From contig CAZZIP010000004.1 of the NCBI GenBank assembly GCA_964654415.1, positions 1 through 64,000 on the forward strand: a stretch of 64,000 bases of DNA, read 5' to 3'. The position numbers and the translations under genes were made by a program. Source of the DNA: Methylohalobius sp964654415. Lineage in GTDB: Bacteria; Pseudomonadota; Gammaproteobacteria; Methylococcales; Methylothermaceae. Below, one piece after another: positions 32,798 to 40,503 of this stretch (positions are counted from its first letter, which is position 1; every line of letters begins with the position of its first letter). The notes below the pieces were generated by a model. The model was not told where the DNA came from. It ran no database searches and saw nothing but the letters and a program-made list of their open reading frames with translations.

Positions 32798-34461
32798 TCC
32801 ACCTGCGCCATTCCCTCACCGCGGGGGTCAGAAACCGCCTCGACCCTATTCAATACCCTATCCCAGGCGATCGCCTGCATGTTGCCGTAAGGTTCCTCCA
32901 AGACTCGCACGCGATGTCCCATGGATTTGAGCACCTGTTGTTCACGCGCGGTTAAGGCACCCGGTTCGCATTGGATCTCGTCGGGCAAATACTGGTGGTG
33001 GAAACGGGGCCAGCTGACCCAAGTGGCAGGACCAAAACCAGCGGCAAAATCCAGCACCGCCAGCGTCACCATAGAAATGATCCGGCTGCCCCCAGGGGTG
33101 CCCACGATTCCCAACCGATCCCCGGATTCTAAGAAGGTGGGCGTCATGCTCGACGCCATCCGCTTACCAGGAGCGATCGCGTTGGCCTCACCCCCGACCA
33201 GACCGTACAGGTTGGGAATCCCAGGTCCTAAGGAGAAGTCGTCCATCTCATCGTTGAGGAGCACCCCCGTTCCCGGTACGGTAAAACCTGAGCCGAACAG
33301 ATAATTGATACTTAAAGTCGCCGCTACCCGATTGCCCTCGCGGTCGAGGATGGAAAAGTGCGTAGTATTTGCTTCTTGAGCTACCGACTCTGGCGCTTCG
33401 GCCAGCCTGTCGCTAGGCAGCGCACGGTCAAGGCGGATCGCAACGCGAAGTCCGGCTGCATAGGCAGGGTTCAAAAGCAGGCTTAAAGGCGGTTCGACAA
33501 AGTCCGGATCGCCTAAGTATAGAGCCCGGTCACGGTAAGCACGGCGCCAGGCTTCTACGATCAAATGCTTAGCAACAGCAGGATCAAGACGGGACAAAGG
33601 CCATGCAGACAAGAGGTTCAGAGTCTCCAGCAGCACTACCCCACCGGCGGGAGGGGGAACTGTGATGATTTTGACTTGGCGGTAGCGGCCATCCAAAGGT
33701 AACCTCTCGACCACTTGGTAGTCGGCCAAGTCCTGGAGGCTCCAAATCCCCCCTAAGCGGCGCACTTCCGTAACCAACCGCTCCGCCACCCAACCTGAAT
33801 AGAATCCCGCCCGCCCTCTTCTAGCAAGCGATTCAAGCACCTTAGCCAAGTCTTCCTGAACCAGGCGGAAGCCCGGCTTGGGAAGCTCGCCATTCTGCAA
33901 AAAAATCCGCGCGCTTGCGGGGTACCGCTGCAGCACTTCCAGACGCTGCTGAACCTGACGCAAATAGCGCTCACTGACCAGAAACCCCTGACGCGCCAAC
34001 GCGATCGCCGGTGCCAGGCTCACCGTCAACGGGAGACGGGCGTAATTCTCGGCAAGGTGAACCAGTGCTGCCGGCAATCCAGGAATGCCGGCCGCTAAGG
34101 GACCATCGACAGAAGGACCTGACCTCACCCGTCCCTGCGCATCCCGATACATATCGCGATGCGCCGCCAAAGGGGCACGCTCGCGCGCGTCTAAGACGAT
34201 CTGGAAACCATCGCTCGCGCGATGGAGCAGAAAAAATCCTCCACCGCCCAAGCCGGAGCCAGCCGGCTCCACCACCGCCAACGCCGCTGCTACCGCCACC
34301 GCAGCGTCAAAGGCGTTACCGCCGCGCCTTAAGATCTCAAACCCCGCTTCGGTGGCCAGCGGATGAGCAGAGGCGATGGCGGCCTTGGGCGGTCTTGGCG
34401 TTGCGGCCGCAACAACCAACCCCCACCCAAGCAGGCAGACGACTAGCAGGAGAGATTTCAT
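32794..34461 (-). CDS. ggt: Gamma-glutamyltransferase
   Basis: A 555-residue periplasmic Ntn-hydrolase that splits the gamma-glutamyl bond of glutathione. A signal peptide (MKSLLLVVCLLGWGLVVAAA) opens the protein. The large subunit has AIASAHPLATEAGFEILRRG and GSGLGGGGFFLLH. The autocatalytic Thr is in EANTTHFSILDREG, where the chain is cut, and the small subunit has SINYLFGSGF and KRMASSMTPTFLE. The ATG at 34461 overlaps the ferredoxin stop as ATGA. The longer upstream frame is inside the ferredoxin gene. Confidence 0.96.
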   Translation of the reverse strand: MKSLLLVVCLLGWGLVVAAATPRPPKAAIASAHPLATEAGFEILRRGGNAFDAAVAVAAALAVVEPAGSGLGGGGFFLLHRASDGFQIVLDARERAPLAAHRDMYRDAQGRVRSGPSVDGPLAAGIPGLPAALVHLAENYARLPLTVSLAPAIALARQGFLVSERYLRQVQQRLEVLQRYPASARIFLQNGELPKPGFRLVQEDLAKVLESLARRGRAGFYSGWVAERLVTEVRRLGGIWSLQDLADYQVVERLPLDGRYRQVKIITVPPPAGGVVLLETLNLLSAWPLSRLDPAVAKHLIVEAWRRAYRDRALYLGDPDFVEPPLSLLLNPAYAAGLRVAIRLDRALPSDRLAEAPESVAQEANTTHFSILDREGNRVAATLSINYLFGSGFTVPGTGVLLNDEMDDFSLGPGIPNLYGLVGGEANAIAPGKRMASSMTPTFLESGDRLGIVGTPGGSRIISMVTLAVLDFAAGFGPATWVSWPRFHHQYLPDEIQCEPGALTAREQQVLKSMGHRVRVLEEPYGNMQAIAWDRVLNRVEAVSDPRGEGMAQVE

Positions 34462-34715
34462 TCCGCCTGTTGGGTTAAACGCAGGTATCTTTGATACAGG
34501 GTCTTGTGGTCTTCGCGTCGATCTGGATCGGGGACGATACAATCTACCGGACAAACTTCCACGCACTGAGAAGTTGCGTAATGACCCACGCACTCCGTAC
34601 AGCGCTCAGGGTCGATCACATAGATTTCCTCGCCCAAGGAAATGGCTTCGTTGGGACATTCAAACACGCATACGTCGCAGCAGATGCAGGCATCGGTGAT
34701 TTTCAGCGCCATCAT
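34458..34715 (-). CDS. YfhL-type 2[4Fe-4S] ferredoxin
   Basis: An 85-residue ferredoxin. The first cluster motif is CICCDVCVFECP. The second is CTECVGHYATSQCVEVCP, with the eight-residue spacing between the second and third cysteines that marks the YfhL/Alvin-type group. A C-terminal helix rich in charges follows (RREDHKTLYQRYLRLTQ). Its electron-transfer partner is unknown. It overlaps coaD and ggt by four bases each and so lies within a tight rsmD-coaD-fdx-ggt-PPTase run. Confidence 0.95.
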   Translation of the reverse strand: MMALKITDACICCDVCVFECPNEAISLGEEIYVIDPERCTECVGHYATSQCVEVCPVDCIVPDPDRREDHKTLYQRYLRLTQQAE

Positions 34716-35203
34716 CCACCTCGCCCGAAAATTTCACGCAGCCGTCGCTCCACTTGAGACGGCACGAAAGCCGACACGTCCCCTCCCAAACGGGCAACCT
34801 CCTTGATCATGCTGGAGGACACAAAGGCATATTGTTCAGCCGGGGTCAGGAAAACGGTCTCGATCTTTTCCCCCGCCAGCCGACGATTCATCGCGGCCAA
34901 CTGGAACTCGTATTCGAAATCCGACACCGCCCGAAGCCCGCGCAAGATCACCTGGGCGCCATGCTGGCGCGCACAGTCTACGAGCAGATTGGTAAACCCT
35001 ATAACTCTCACATTCGCCAAGCCAGACAGTACCTGGGCGACTAGTTCGATCCGTTCGGAAAACGGCAGTAGCGGGCGCTTATCCCGGTTCTCGGCAACCG
35101 CCACTACCACCTTTGCAAAAATCCCAGCAGCTCGCGCCACTAAATCGGCATGGCCATTGGTGATAGGATCGAAGGTACCGGGGTAAATTGCAGTTACCAT
35201 CAT
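34712..35203 (-). CDS. coaD: Pantetheine-phosphate adenylyltransferase
   Basis: A 163-residue nucleotidyltransferase that makes dephospho-CoA. The family motifs AIYPGTFDPITNGHADLV with the HxGH-like TNGH, RGLRAVSDFEYEFQLAAMNR, and the SSSMIKEVARLGGD end are intact. ATG at 35203 overlaps the rsmD stop as ATGA; a second ATG follows at once. The rsmD-coaD order is conserved in many proteobacteria. Confidence 0.98.
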   Translation of the reverse strand: MMVTAIYPGTFDPITNGHADLVARAAGIFAKVVVAVAENRDKRPLLPFSERIELVAQVLSGLANVRVIGFTNLLVDCARQHGAQVILRGLRAVSDFEYEFQLAAMNRRLAGEKIETVFLTPAEQYAFVSSSMIKEVARLGGDVSAFVPSQVERRLREIFGRGG

Positions 35204-35760
35204 TGCTCTCTCAGATATAAATGACCACTCACTTCCCCAACTCGCTTGGAGCGGAGCTCTTTCCAATTGCTCGGGACAGGCGGGACAAGCCGGCTCTCGG
35301 CCTCGACATAAATTTTGGCAGCAGGCGCAAGCCAACCGCGCTGCTCCAGAAGCTCACAACACACGCCTACCAGCCCCTGTCCAAAAGGGGGATCCAAAAA
35401 TACCAAATCGAACGGCCAGGGGTCAGCACGCTTAAGATAACGCAACCCATCGCAACAGATTACCTCAACTTGCTCAGCCGCCAGAATTTTACGGTTTTCC
35501 AAAAGCGCCGTTACCACGCGGGGGTGAGATTCCACTTCCACTACCCTTTTTGCCCCGCGCGATGCGGCCTCAAATCCAAGCGCTCCACTGCCGGCAAACA
35601 GATCCAAAACCGAAGCGCCTTCCACCTCATCCCGCAACCAGTTGAACAGCGTCTCGCGCACCAGGGCAGGGGTGGGGCGAAGTCCGGCTACTTTGGGAAA
35701 AAACAGCTTCCGCCCCTTTAAATCGCCCGCGATAATGCGGATTTCATTCTTCCTTCCCAT
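35200..35760 (-). CDS. rsmD: 16S rRNA (guanine-966-N2)-methyltransferase RsmD
   Basis: A 186-residue methyltransferase. The N-terminus IRIIAGDLKGRKLFFP and PTPALVRETLFNWLRDEVEG is typical, followed by the SAM motif VLDLFAGSGALGFEAASRGA and the catalytic VFLDPPFGQGLV. The ATG at 35760 overlaps the upstream M16 gene by 17 bp. In many gammaproteobacteria rsmD adjoins ftsY; here ftsY is about 5 kb away and fused to ctaA. Confidence 0.97.
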   Translation of the reverse strand: MGRKNEIRIIAGDLKGRKLFFPKVAGLRPTPALVRETLFNWLRDEVEGASVLDLFAGSGALGFEAASRGAKRVVEVESHPRVVTALLENRKILAAEQVEVICCDGLRYLKRADPWPFDLVFLDPPFGQGLVGVCCELLEQRGWLAPAAKIYVEAESRLVPPVPSNWKELRSKRVGEVSGHLYLREQ

Positions 35761-37069
35761 GCACTTTAGAAGCACCCCCTACCAGTATGGTCTTAAACCG
35801 GTCCGGATCGAGCCGGCGACGGAAGGCATCGACTATCGCTTGGCGGGTGACGGCTTCCACCTTCTGGGTAAAAGTGTCGAGATAATCCAGCGGCAGGTTA
35901 TAAAATGCGATCATCGCTACGTAATCAGCGAGCTTTGCATTGCTGTCGTAGCTCAGCACAAAGCCACCAGTGATGTTTTTCTTGGCGGCGATCAGCTCGT
36001 CCTCAGTCGGCCCCTGTTCGAAATAGGCACGGATGGTTTTGTCCAACACCTCAAGCGCTGCCTTGGCCTGTTCATTTCTGGTCTGTAGGCTGGCCAAGAA
36101 GGGCCCCTTCTGTTTCAGCGGCAGGAAATAACTGGCTACCCCGTAAGACAAGCCGCGCTTTTCCCGGATTTCCTTGACCAGCCGGGAGGTGAATCCCCCG
36201 CCGCCCAGGACGTGATTGCCTACATATAGCGCAAAATAATCCGGATCACCGCGTATCACTGCAGGCATTCCAGTGAAGATATGCGTCTGGGCTGAGGGAA
36301 ACGGCTTGTGTTGTAGCTTATCGGAACTTGCCTCCTCCACCTCTGGAATGGGGGGAGCCGGCTCTCCGGAGGGCAGCGCTTCCATCAGCTCTTCGGCGAC
36401 CGCCTGGGCTTGCCCACGGCTGAGCGCGCCCACGATCACTACCATTCCATTCCTAGCCGTATAAAATCGGCGATGAAATTCCTTAAGATCCTCCCGCTGG
36501 ATGGTTTTCACCGATTCGATCTCCCCTTCGGTCGGATGGGCGTATGGATGATCACCGTAGATTGCCTTGAAAAACATCATCGAAGCCAACTGATCGGGAG
36601 ATTCCTCGCGCTGCTTCAGAGCAAGTAGAAGGCGCTGTTTTTCCCGCTCAAAGTCTTGTTCGGCAAAGCGTGGAGCGCTTAGGATTTCACGCACAGTCGA
36701 AAGCGCTGTTTCCAGTTTGTCAGGCTCGGTCAGACTGCGTAAATCCACCCAGGCAGAGTCACGCGAAACCTCGCTGTCTAACCTAGCCCCGACGTTCTCC
36801 AGCCGGCGCGCGATGGCGTCGGCGTCCCAGTTTCCGGCGCCTTTTTCTAGCAGCATGGAAGTCAGCGTCGCCAAGCCGGGTTTCTCCCCGTCGAAGGCGC
36901 TGCCTGCAGCGAACACGACCCGAATGTCTACCAACGGCAATTCAGGGCTGTGCACGTAGTAGACTTTGGCGCCACTTGAAGTTTGCCACTGCTCGATTTT
37001 AGGACCGGCCCAAGCAGCCATAGACCCCAGCAAAGCAAAAACGCAAAGCAACAGGCGCTCAGCGGACAT
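35744..37069 (-). CDS. M16-family zinc-peptidase-like protein, non-catalytic partner
   Basis: A 441-residue protein with a signal peptide (LLLCVFALLGSMAAWAG) and two M16 halves. Where active members have HxxEH this one reads GLATLTSMLLEKG, so the zinc site is missing. The C-terminal half keeps the substrate-binding arginine/tyrosine segment FTSRLVKEIREKRGLSYGVA. Such a protein commonly pairs with an active M16 subunit, which is encoded just upstream with an 11-bp overlap. A periplasmic heterodimeric protease is likely. Confidence 0.92.
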   Translation of the reverse strand: MSAERLLLCVFALLGSMAAWAGPKIEQWQTSSGAKVYYVHSPELPLVDIRVVFAAGSAFDGEKPGLATLTSMLLEKGAGNWDADAIARRLENVGARLDSEVSRDSAWVDLRSLTEPDKLETALSTVREILSAPRFAEQDFEREKQRLLLALKQREESPDQLASMMFFKAIYGDHPYAHPTEGEIESVKTIQREDLKEFHRRFYTARNGMVVIVGALSRGQAQAVAEELMEALPSGEPAPPIPEVEEASSDKLQHKPFPSAQTHIFTGMPAVIRGDPDYFALYVGNHVLGGGGFTSRLVKEIREKRGLSYGVASYFLPLKQKGPFLASLQTRNEQAKAALEVLDKTIRAYFEQGPTEDELIAAKKNITGGFVLSYDSNAKLADYVAMIAFYNLPLDYLDTFTQKVEAVTRQAIVDAFRRRLDPDRFKTILVGGASKVHGKEE

Positions 37070-38507
37070 ATTTGCCTCCTATGCCGGATTCAGACTCGGC
37101 TTTGGGTTTTTTCCCTTTGACCGGGAGAGGCTCCAGGTAAGCGACGGTCAACCGATCAGGAATCAGGTACTTGCGTGCTACTTCTTGGACTTGTTCGGCG
37201 GTTACCTGACGGATTCGATCCACATACTCCTCCATCCGCTGCCAACCTAGCCCCACGGTTTCCAGAAGGCCGATTTGCATCGCCTGGTAGAACATGGAGT
37301 CGCGCTCGTAAATTGCCTGCGCCGTCACTTGGGTCTTGACCCGCGCCAACTCCTCGGGGGTGACTGGATCGGTTTGAAGTTTGTGAACCTCATCGCGTAG
37401 AGATCGCTCCAGTTCGGCAAGGGTATGACCCTGGGCCGGCGTACCATCGAACAAGAACAAGGTCGGCAGGCGGTCGTAGAGATCGTAACCGGCGCTGACT
37501 GAAGCAGCGACCTGGCCGCCTCGGACCAAGCGGGTGGCAAGGCGCGCGCTTTCCCCACCGTCCAGAATCCCAGCCAGAACCGTCAGCGCGTAGGCTTCCC
37601 AGCGCTGCTCTTCCTGCAAACTAGCAAGAACAGGCACTTTATACCCCATTATCAAGTAAGGAAGCTCAGCCGGCAAACGCAAAGTCAGCCGCTTCTCTCC
37701 CACCTGCTCGACTTCGGTACGAGGTTTGATGGGAGGGATTTGACTGGGGCTGAGCTTTCCGAACCAGCGCCTCGCCAGTTCCAGTACCTGCTTTGGGTCC
37801 ACATCCCCCACGACCACGAGCGTTGCGTTATTGGGGGCATACCAATGCCGATACCAGGCTTTAAGATCGTCCAGCGTCAGATGTTGAATGTCCGCTGGCC
37901 AACCGATGACGGGATTGCGATACGGGCCGTTGAGATAAGCCGTCGCCATAAAATGCTCGTAAACCTTGGCACGGGGCTGGTCTTCGGTACGCAAACGGCG
38001 CTCTTCCAACACTACTTGTTTCTCCTTACTGAATTCTTTCTCTTCGAGGCGTAAGTTTTGCATCCGGTCTGCTTCCAGTTCGAATGCGACCGCCAATCGA
38101 GAACGCTCCAAATTCTCAAAATACGCGGTGTAATCTGCGCCGGTGAATGCATTTTCACGTCCGCCGTTTTCCGCAATGATGCGGGAAAATTCCCCCGGAC
38201 CGTGCTTGTCGGTACCCTTGAACATCATGTGTTCGAGCATGTGGGAGATACCGGTGATGCCCTCGCTTTCGTAGCTAGAACCGACTTTGTACCAGACTTG
38301 CGAGACCACCACCGGCGCCCTGTGGTCCTCCTTGACGATTAGCTTCAAGCCGTTGTCCAGCTTAAACTCGTGGACCTGACTAGCAGCGATACCCGGCAGC
38401 AGAAGCATTACCCATACCAGCCACGCCGGTCCCAAAGGGATAGACTCCAACAAAGCCTGTCCCAATCGCCGGCTGAAATCCGTCAGCGGAATAAAATATT
38501 CGCTCAT
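37059..38507 (-). CDS. M16-family zinc peptidase, catalytic subunit
   Basis: A protein of about 482 residues. A hydrophobic segment (LVWVMLLLPGIAAS) follows a 30-residue polar N-terminus and may be a signal or anchor. The catalytic inverzincin motif is HMLEH with a downstream Glu (GITGISHMLEHMMFKGTDKH ... ENAFTGADYTAY). The C-terminal half lacks the strict arginine/tyrosine pair seen in the partner encoded downstream. The two probably form one protease. I chose the ATG at 38507 because AAGGGG precedes it; GTG codons just upstream are alternatives. Confidence 0.92.
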   Translation of the reverse strand: MSEYFIPLTDFSRRLGQALLESIPLGPAWLVWVMLLLPGIAASQVHEFKLDNGLKLIVKEDHRAPVVVSQVWYKVGSSYESEGITGISHMLEHMMFKGTDKHGPGEFSRIIAENGGRENAFTGADYTAYFENLERSRLAVAFELEADRMQNLRLEEKEFSKEKQVVLEERRLRTEDQPRAKVYEHFMATAYLNGPYRNPVIGWPADIQHLTLDDLKAWYRHWYAPNNATLVVVGDVDPKQVLELARRWFGKLSPSQIPPIKPRTEVEQVGEKRLTLRLPAELPYLIMGYKVPVLASLQEEQRWEAYALTVLAGILDGGESARLATRLVRGGQVAASVSAGYDLYDRLPTLFLFDGTPAQGHTLAELERSLRDEVHKLQTDPVTPEELARVKTQVTAQAIYERDSMFYQAMQIGLLETVGLGWQRMEEYVDRIRQVTAEQVQEVARKYLIPDRLTVAYLEPLPVKGKKPKAESESGIGGKYVR

Positions 38508-38584
38508 CACCACCCCTTTTGGTCGATCTTAAAGCCTGTCTTAAGTAAACCCAAAGCCTTACCAAACCTTCATCATTAGAAAAG

Positions 38585-38614
38585 TTCAAATATTTCACAG
38601 CCAGTGAATATAAA
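38585..38614 (+). promoter_or_regulatory. Candidate promoter for ctaB
   Basis: TTCAAA and TATAAA are separated by 18 bases, within an A+T-rich part of the 143-base gap between the divergent M16 and ctaB genes. Transcription would begin near 38621, about 30 bases before the ctaB ATG. It is a motif match only. Confidence 0.4.
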
Positions 38615-38650
38615 ATAAGTTACTCGATCGCAACAACCCAACCTCTGCCG

Positions 38651-39553
38651 ATGAAATCGAACGCATTGCCCGCAATTCAGTGCACACCGCGCTGGAAAGC
38701 TTATTTAAGCTTGTGCAAACCCAAAGTGATCGCCATGATTGTATTCACCGCAGTGGTGGGAATGTTCCTATCGGTTCCTGGCATGGTCCCATGGCAACCG
38801 CTGCTGCTTGGAACGTTAGGCATCGCGCTGGCGGCGGCTTCCGCTGCCGCTTTCAACCACTACTTGGACCGCCACGTGGACGCGGAAATGGGCCGCACCT
38901 GCAGACGGCCCCTGCCCCAAGGAGAGCTCGACCCCCACGAGGTGTTGATCTTCGCCTCCCTGCTTGGCATCGCATCGATGGTGATCCTGGCAGGATGGGT
39001 AAACTGGCTGACTGCGGTGCTGACCTTCCTGTCCCTGATCGGTTATGCAGTGATCTACACCGTTTATCTAAAGCGCGCAACTCCACAGAATATCGTCATC
39101 GGTGGCGCAGCCGGCGCAGCTCCCCCTATCCTTGGGTCTTGCGCGGTATTAGGGACAGTCCATCCCTATTCGGTGCTGCTTTTCCTGATTATTTTTCTAT
39201 GGACGCCGCCCCATTTCTGGGCGCTCGCCATCGCTAAACGGAATGAATATGCCAAAGCAGACATTCCTATGCTCCCGGTAACCCACGGAGTGGAATTCAC
39301 CGGATTGCAGGTGTTCCTCTACACCATTCTCCTGTTCGTCATTAGCCTGATCCCTTACCTGACCCGCATGAGCGGCCTGCTCTATTTGGGAGCTGCCTCT
39401 ATCCTTGGCGGAATATTCTTGTATCTTGCCTGGGAGTTGCGTTGCCGGCCGCAAGACACCCGCCTCGCCATGCGTACTTTCGCTTATTCCATTCTCTATC
39501 TGGCAGGCGTTTTCACCGCCCTACTGCTGGATCACTATTTGTTGTTAAACTAA
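38651..39553 (+). CDS. ctaB: Protoheme IX farnesyltransferase (heme O synthase)
   Basis: A 300-residue UbiA-type prenyltransferase with about nine membrane helices. It adds a farnesyl group to heme B, giving heme O, which CtaA then oxidises. The active motif NHYLDRHVDAEMGRTCRRPL and a second aspartate-rich loop (AKRNEYAKADIPMLPVTHG) are intact. In most relatives it directly follows ctaA on the same strand. Here it is on the opposite strand and separated by rpoH and the ctaA-ftsY fusion. Its stop overlaps rpoH by four bases. Confidence 0.97.
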   Translation: MKSNALPAIQCTPRWKAYLSLCKPKVIAMIVFTAVVGMFLSVPGMVPWQPLLLGTLGIALAAASAAAFNHYLDRHVDAEMGRTCRRPLPQGELDPHEVLIFASLLGIASMVILAGWVNWLTAVLTFLSLIGYAVIYTVYLKRATPQNIVIGGAAGAAPPILGSCAVLGTVHPYSVLLFLIIFLWTPPHFWALAIAKRNEYAKADIPMLPVTHGVEFTGLQVFLYTILLFVISLIPYLTRMSGLLYLGAASILGGIFLYLAWELRCRPQDTRLAMRTFAYSILYLAGVFTALLLDHYLLLN

Positions 39554-40416
39554 GCGGCCATTTCCGCCATTATTGTTTTCAGCTTCTTGATGGCATTGTT
39601 TTCCAGCTGGCGGATGCGCTCGGCAGAGACCCCATAGATCGAAGCCAGTTCCTGCAAAGTGACTTTCTTCTCCGTAAGCCAGCGCGCTTGAATGATCTGG
39701 CGGCTGCGCTCGTCTAACTGCGACAAGGCTTGCTGGAGCTGCTCGGTCTTAAGATGACTCCATTGCCTCTCTTCCAACTGCCGGGCCGGATCAGCGTCGG
39801 CATCACTTGCCAAATAATGCACCGGCGCAAGGTAGTAATCCTCTTCCTCATCCCCCGTGCTGCTCTCAAAAGCCAGGTCATGGCCATTTAAGCGTTGCTC
39901 CATTTCTCGCACGGTTTCCATCTTTACCCCTAAGTCCTTGGCCAATGCCTCGGTCTCTGCCTGGCTCAGCCAGTCCAACCGTTTCCTAGCCTTGCGCAGG
40001 TTGAAGAACAGTTTACGCTGAGCCTTGGTCGTGGCGATTTTGACGATTCGCCAATTGCGCAGGATAAATTCGTGGATCTCGGCTTTGATCCAATGAACAG
40101 CAAAGGAGATCAGCCTCACCCCCAAGGAAGGATCGTAGCGCTTGACCGCTTTCATCAAACCGATATTGCCTTCCTGGATCAAATCTGCCAAAGGCAATCC
40201 ATAGCCCAAATACCCCCTGGCGATCGGAACCACATAGCGCAGATTGGATAAGACCAACTGCCTGGCCGCCTCAATATCATTAGTCTGTCGGTAGCGAGTC
40301 GCCAACTCGCGTTCCTCTTCTGCGCTCAAGACCGGAATCTGGTTGACCGCAACGAGGTAATCATTGACGGAACTGATGGATTTACCGATGCTTAGAAGCG
40401 CCAAAGCGTTGCTCAT
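39550..40416 (-). CDS. rpoH: Heat-shock sigma factor RpoH (sigma-32)
   Basis: A 288-residue alternative sigma factor. Region 2 has NLRYVVPIARGYLGYGLPLA and the core-binding LIQEGNIGLMKAVKRYDPS. The RpoH box is clear in QRKLFFNLRKARKRL. Region 4 ends with LQELASIYGVSAERIRQLEN. AAGGAGA precedes the ATG at 40416. ftsY lies upstream, as in the common ftsY-ftsE-ftsX-rpoH string, but ftsE and ftsX are missing. Two tandem hairpins fill the 87-base gap. Confidence 0.97.
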   Translation of the reverse strand: MSNALALLSIGKSISSVNDYLVAVNQIPVLSAEEERELATRYRQTNDIEAARQLVLSNLRYVVPIARGYLGYGLPLADLIQEGNIGLMKAVKRYDPSLGVRLISFAVHWIKAEIHEFILRNWRIVKIATTKAQRKLFFNLRKARKRLDWLSQAETEALAKDLGVKMETVREMEQRLNGHDLAFESSTGDEEEDYYLAPVHYLASDADADPARQLEERQWSHLKTEQLQQALSQLDERSRQIIQARWLTEKKVTLQELASIYGVSAERIRQLENNAIKKLKTIMAEMAA

Positions 40417-40454
40417 GCTATTTCTCCTTGTTACTTTTATCATCCAAGTGACTG

Positions 40455-40497
40455 AACCTAGCATTGCCTAGGTTGGAGTGCCGATCTTTTGTATCGG
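40455..40497 (-). promoter_or_regulatory. Tandem hairpins between ctaA-ftsY and rpoH
   Basis: Read on the minus strand, the first hairpin has stem CCGAT/ATCGG with a 7-base loop (40497-40481). The second has a perfect 7-bp stem AACCTAG/CTAGGTT with loop GCAATG (40474-40455). Neither is followed by a run of T, so they are not ordinary terminators. They may shape the rpoH leader or protect a processed 5' end. Loop sequences do not fit the ANTAR consensus. Confidence 0.4.
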
Positions 40498-40503
40498 TTC
40501 CCT

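Noticed and set aside
40455..40497. Possible ANTAR target: two tandem hairpins before rpoH
   Set aside because: The loops are 7 and 6 bases and read ACAAAAG and GCAATG; they do not have A at position 1 and G at position 4, and no terminator follows.
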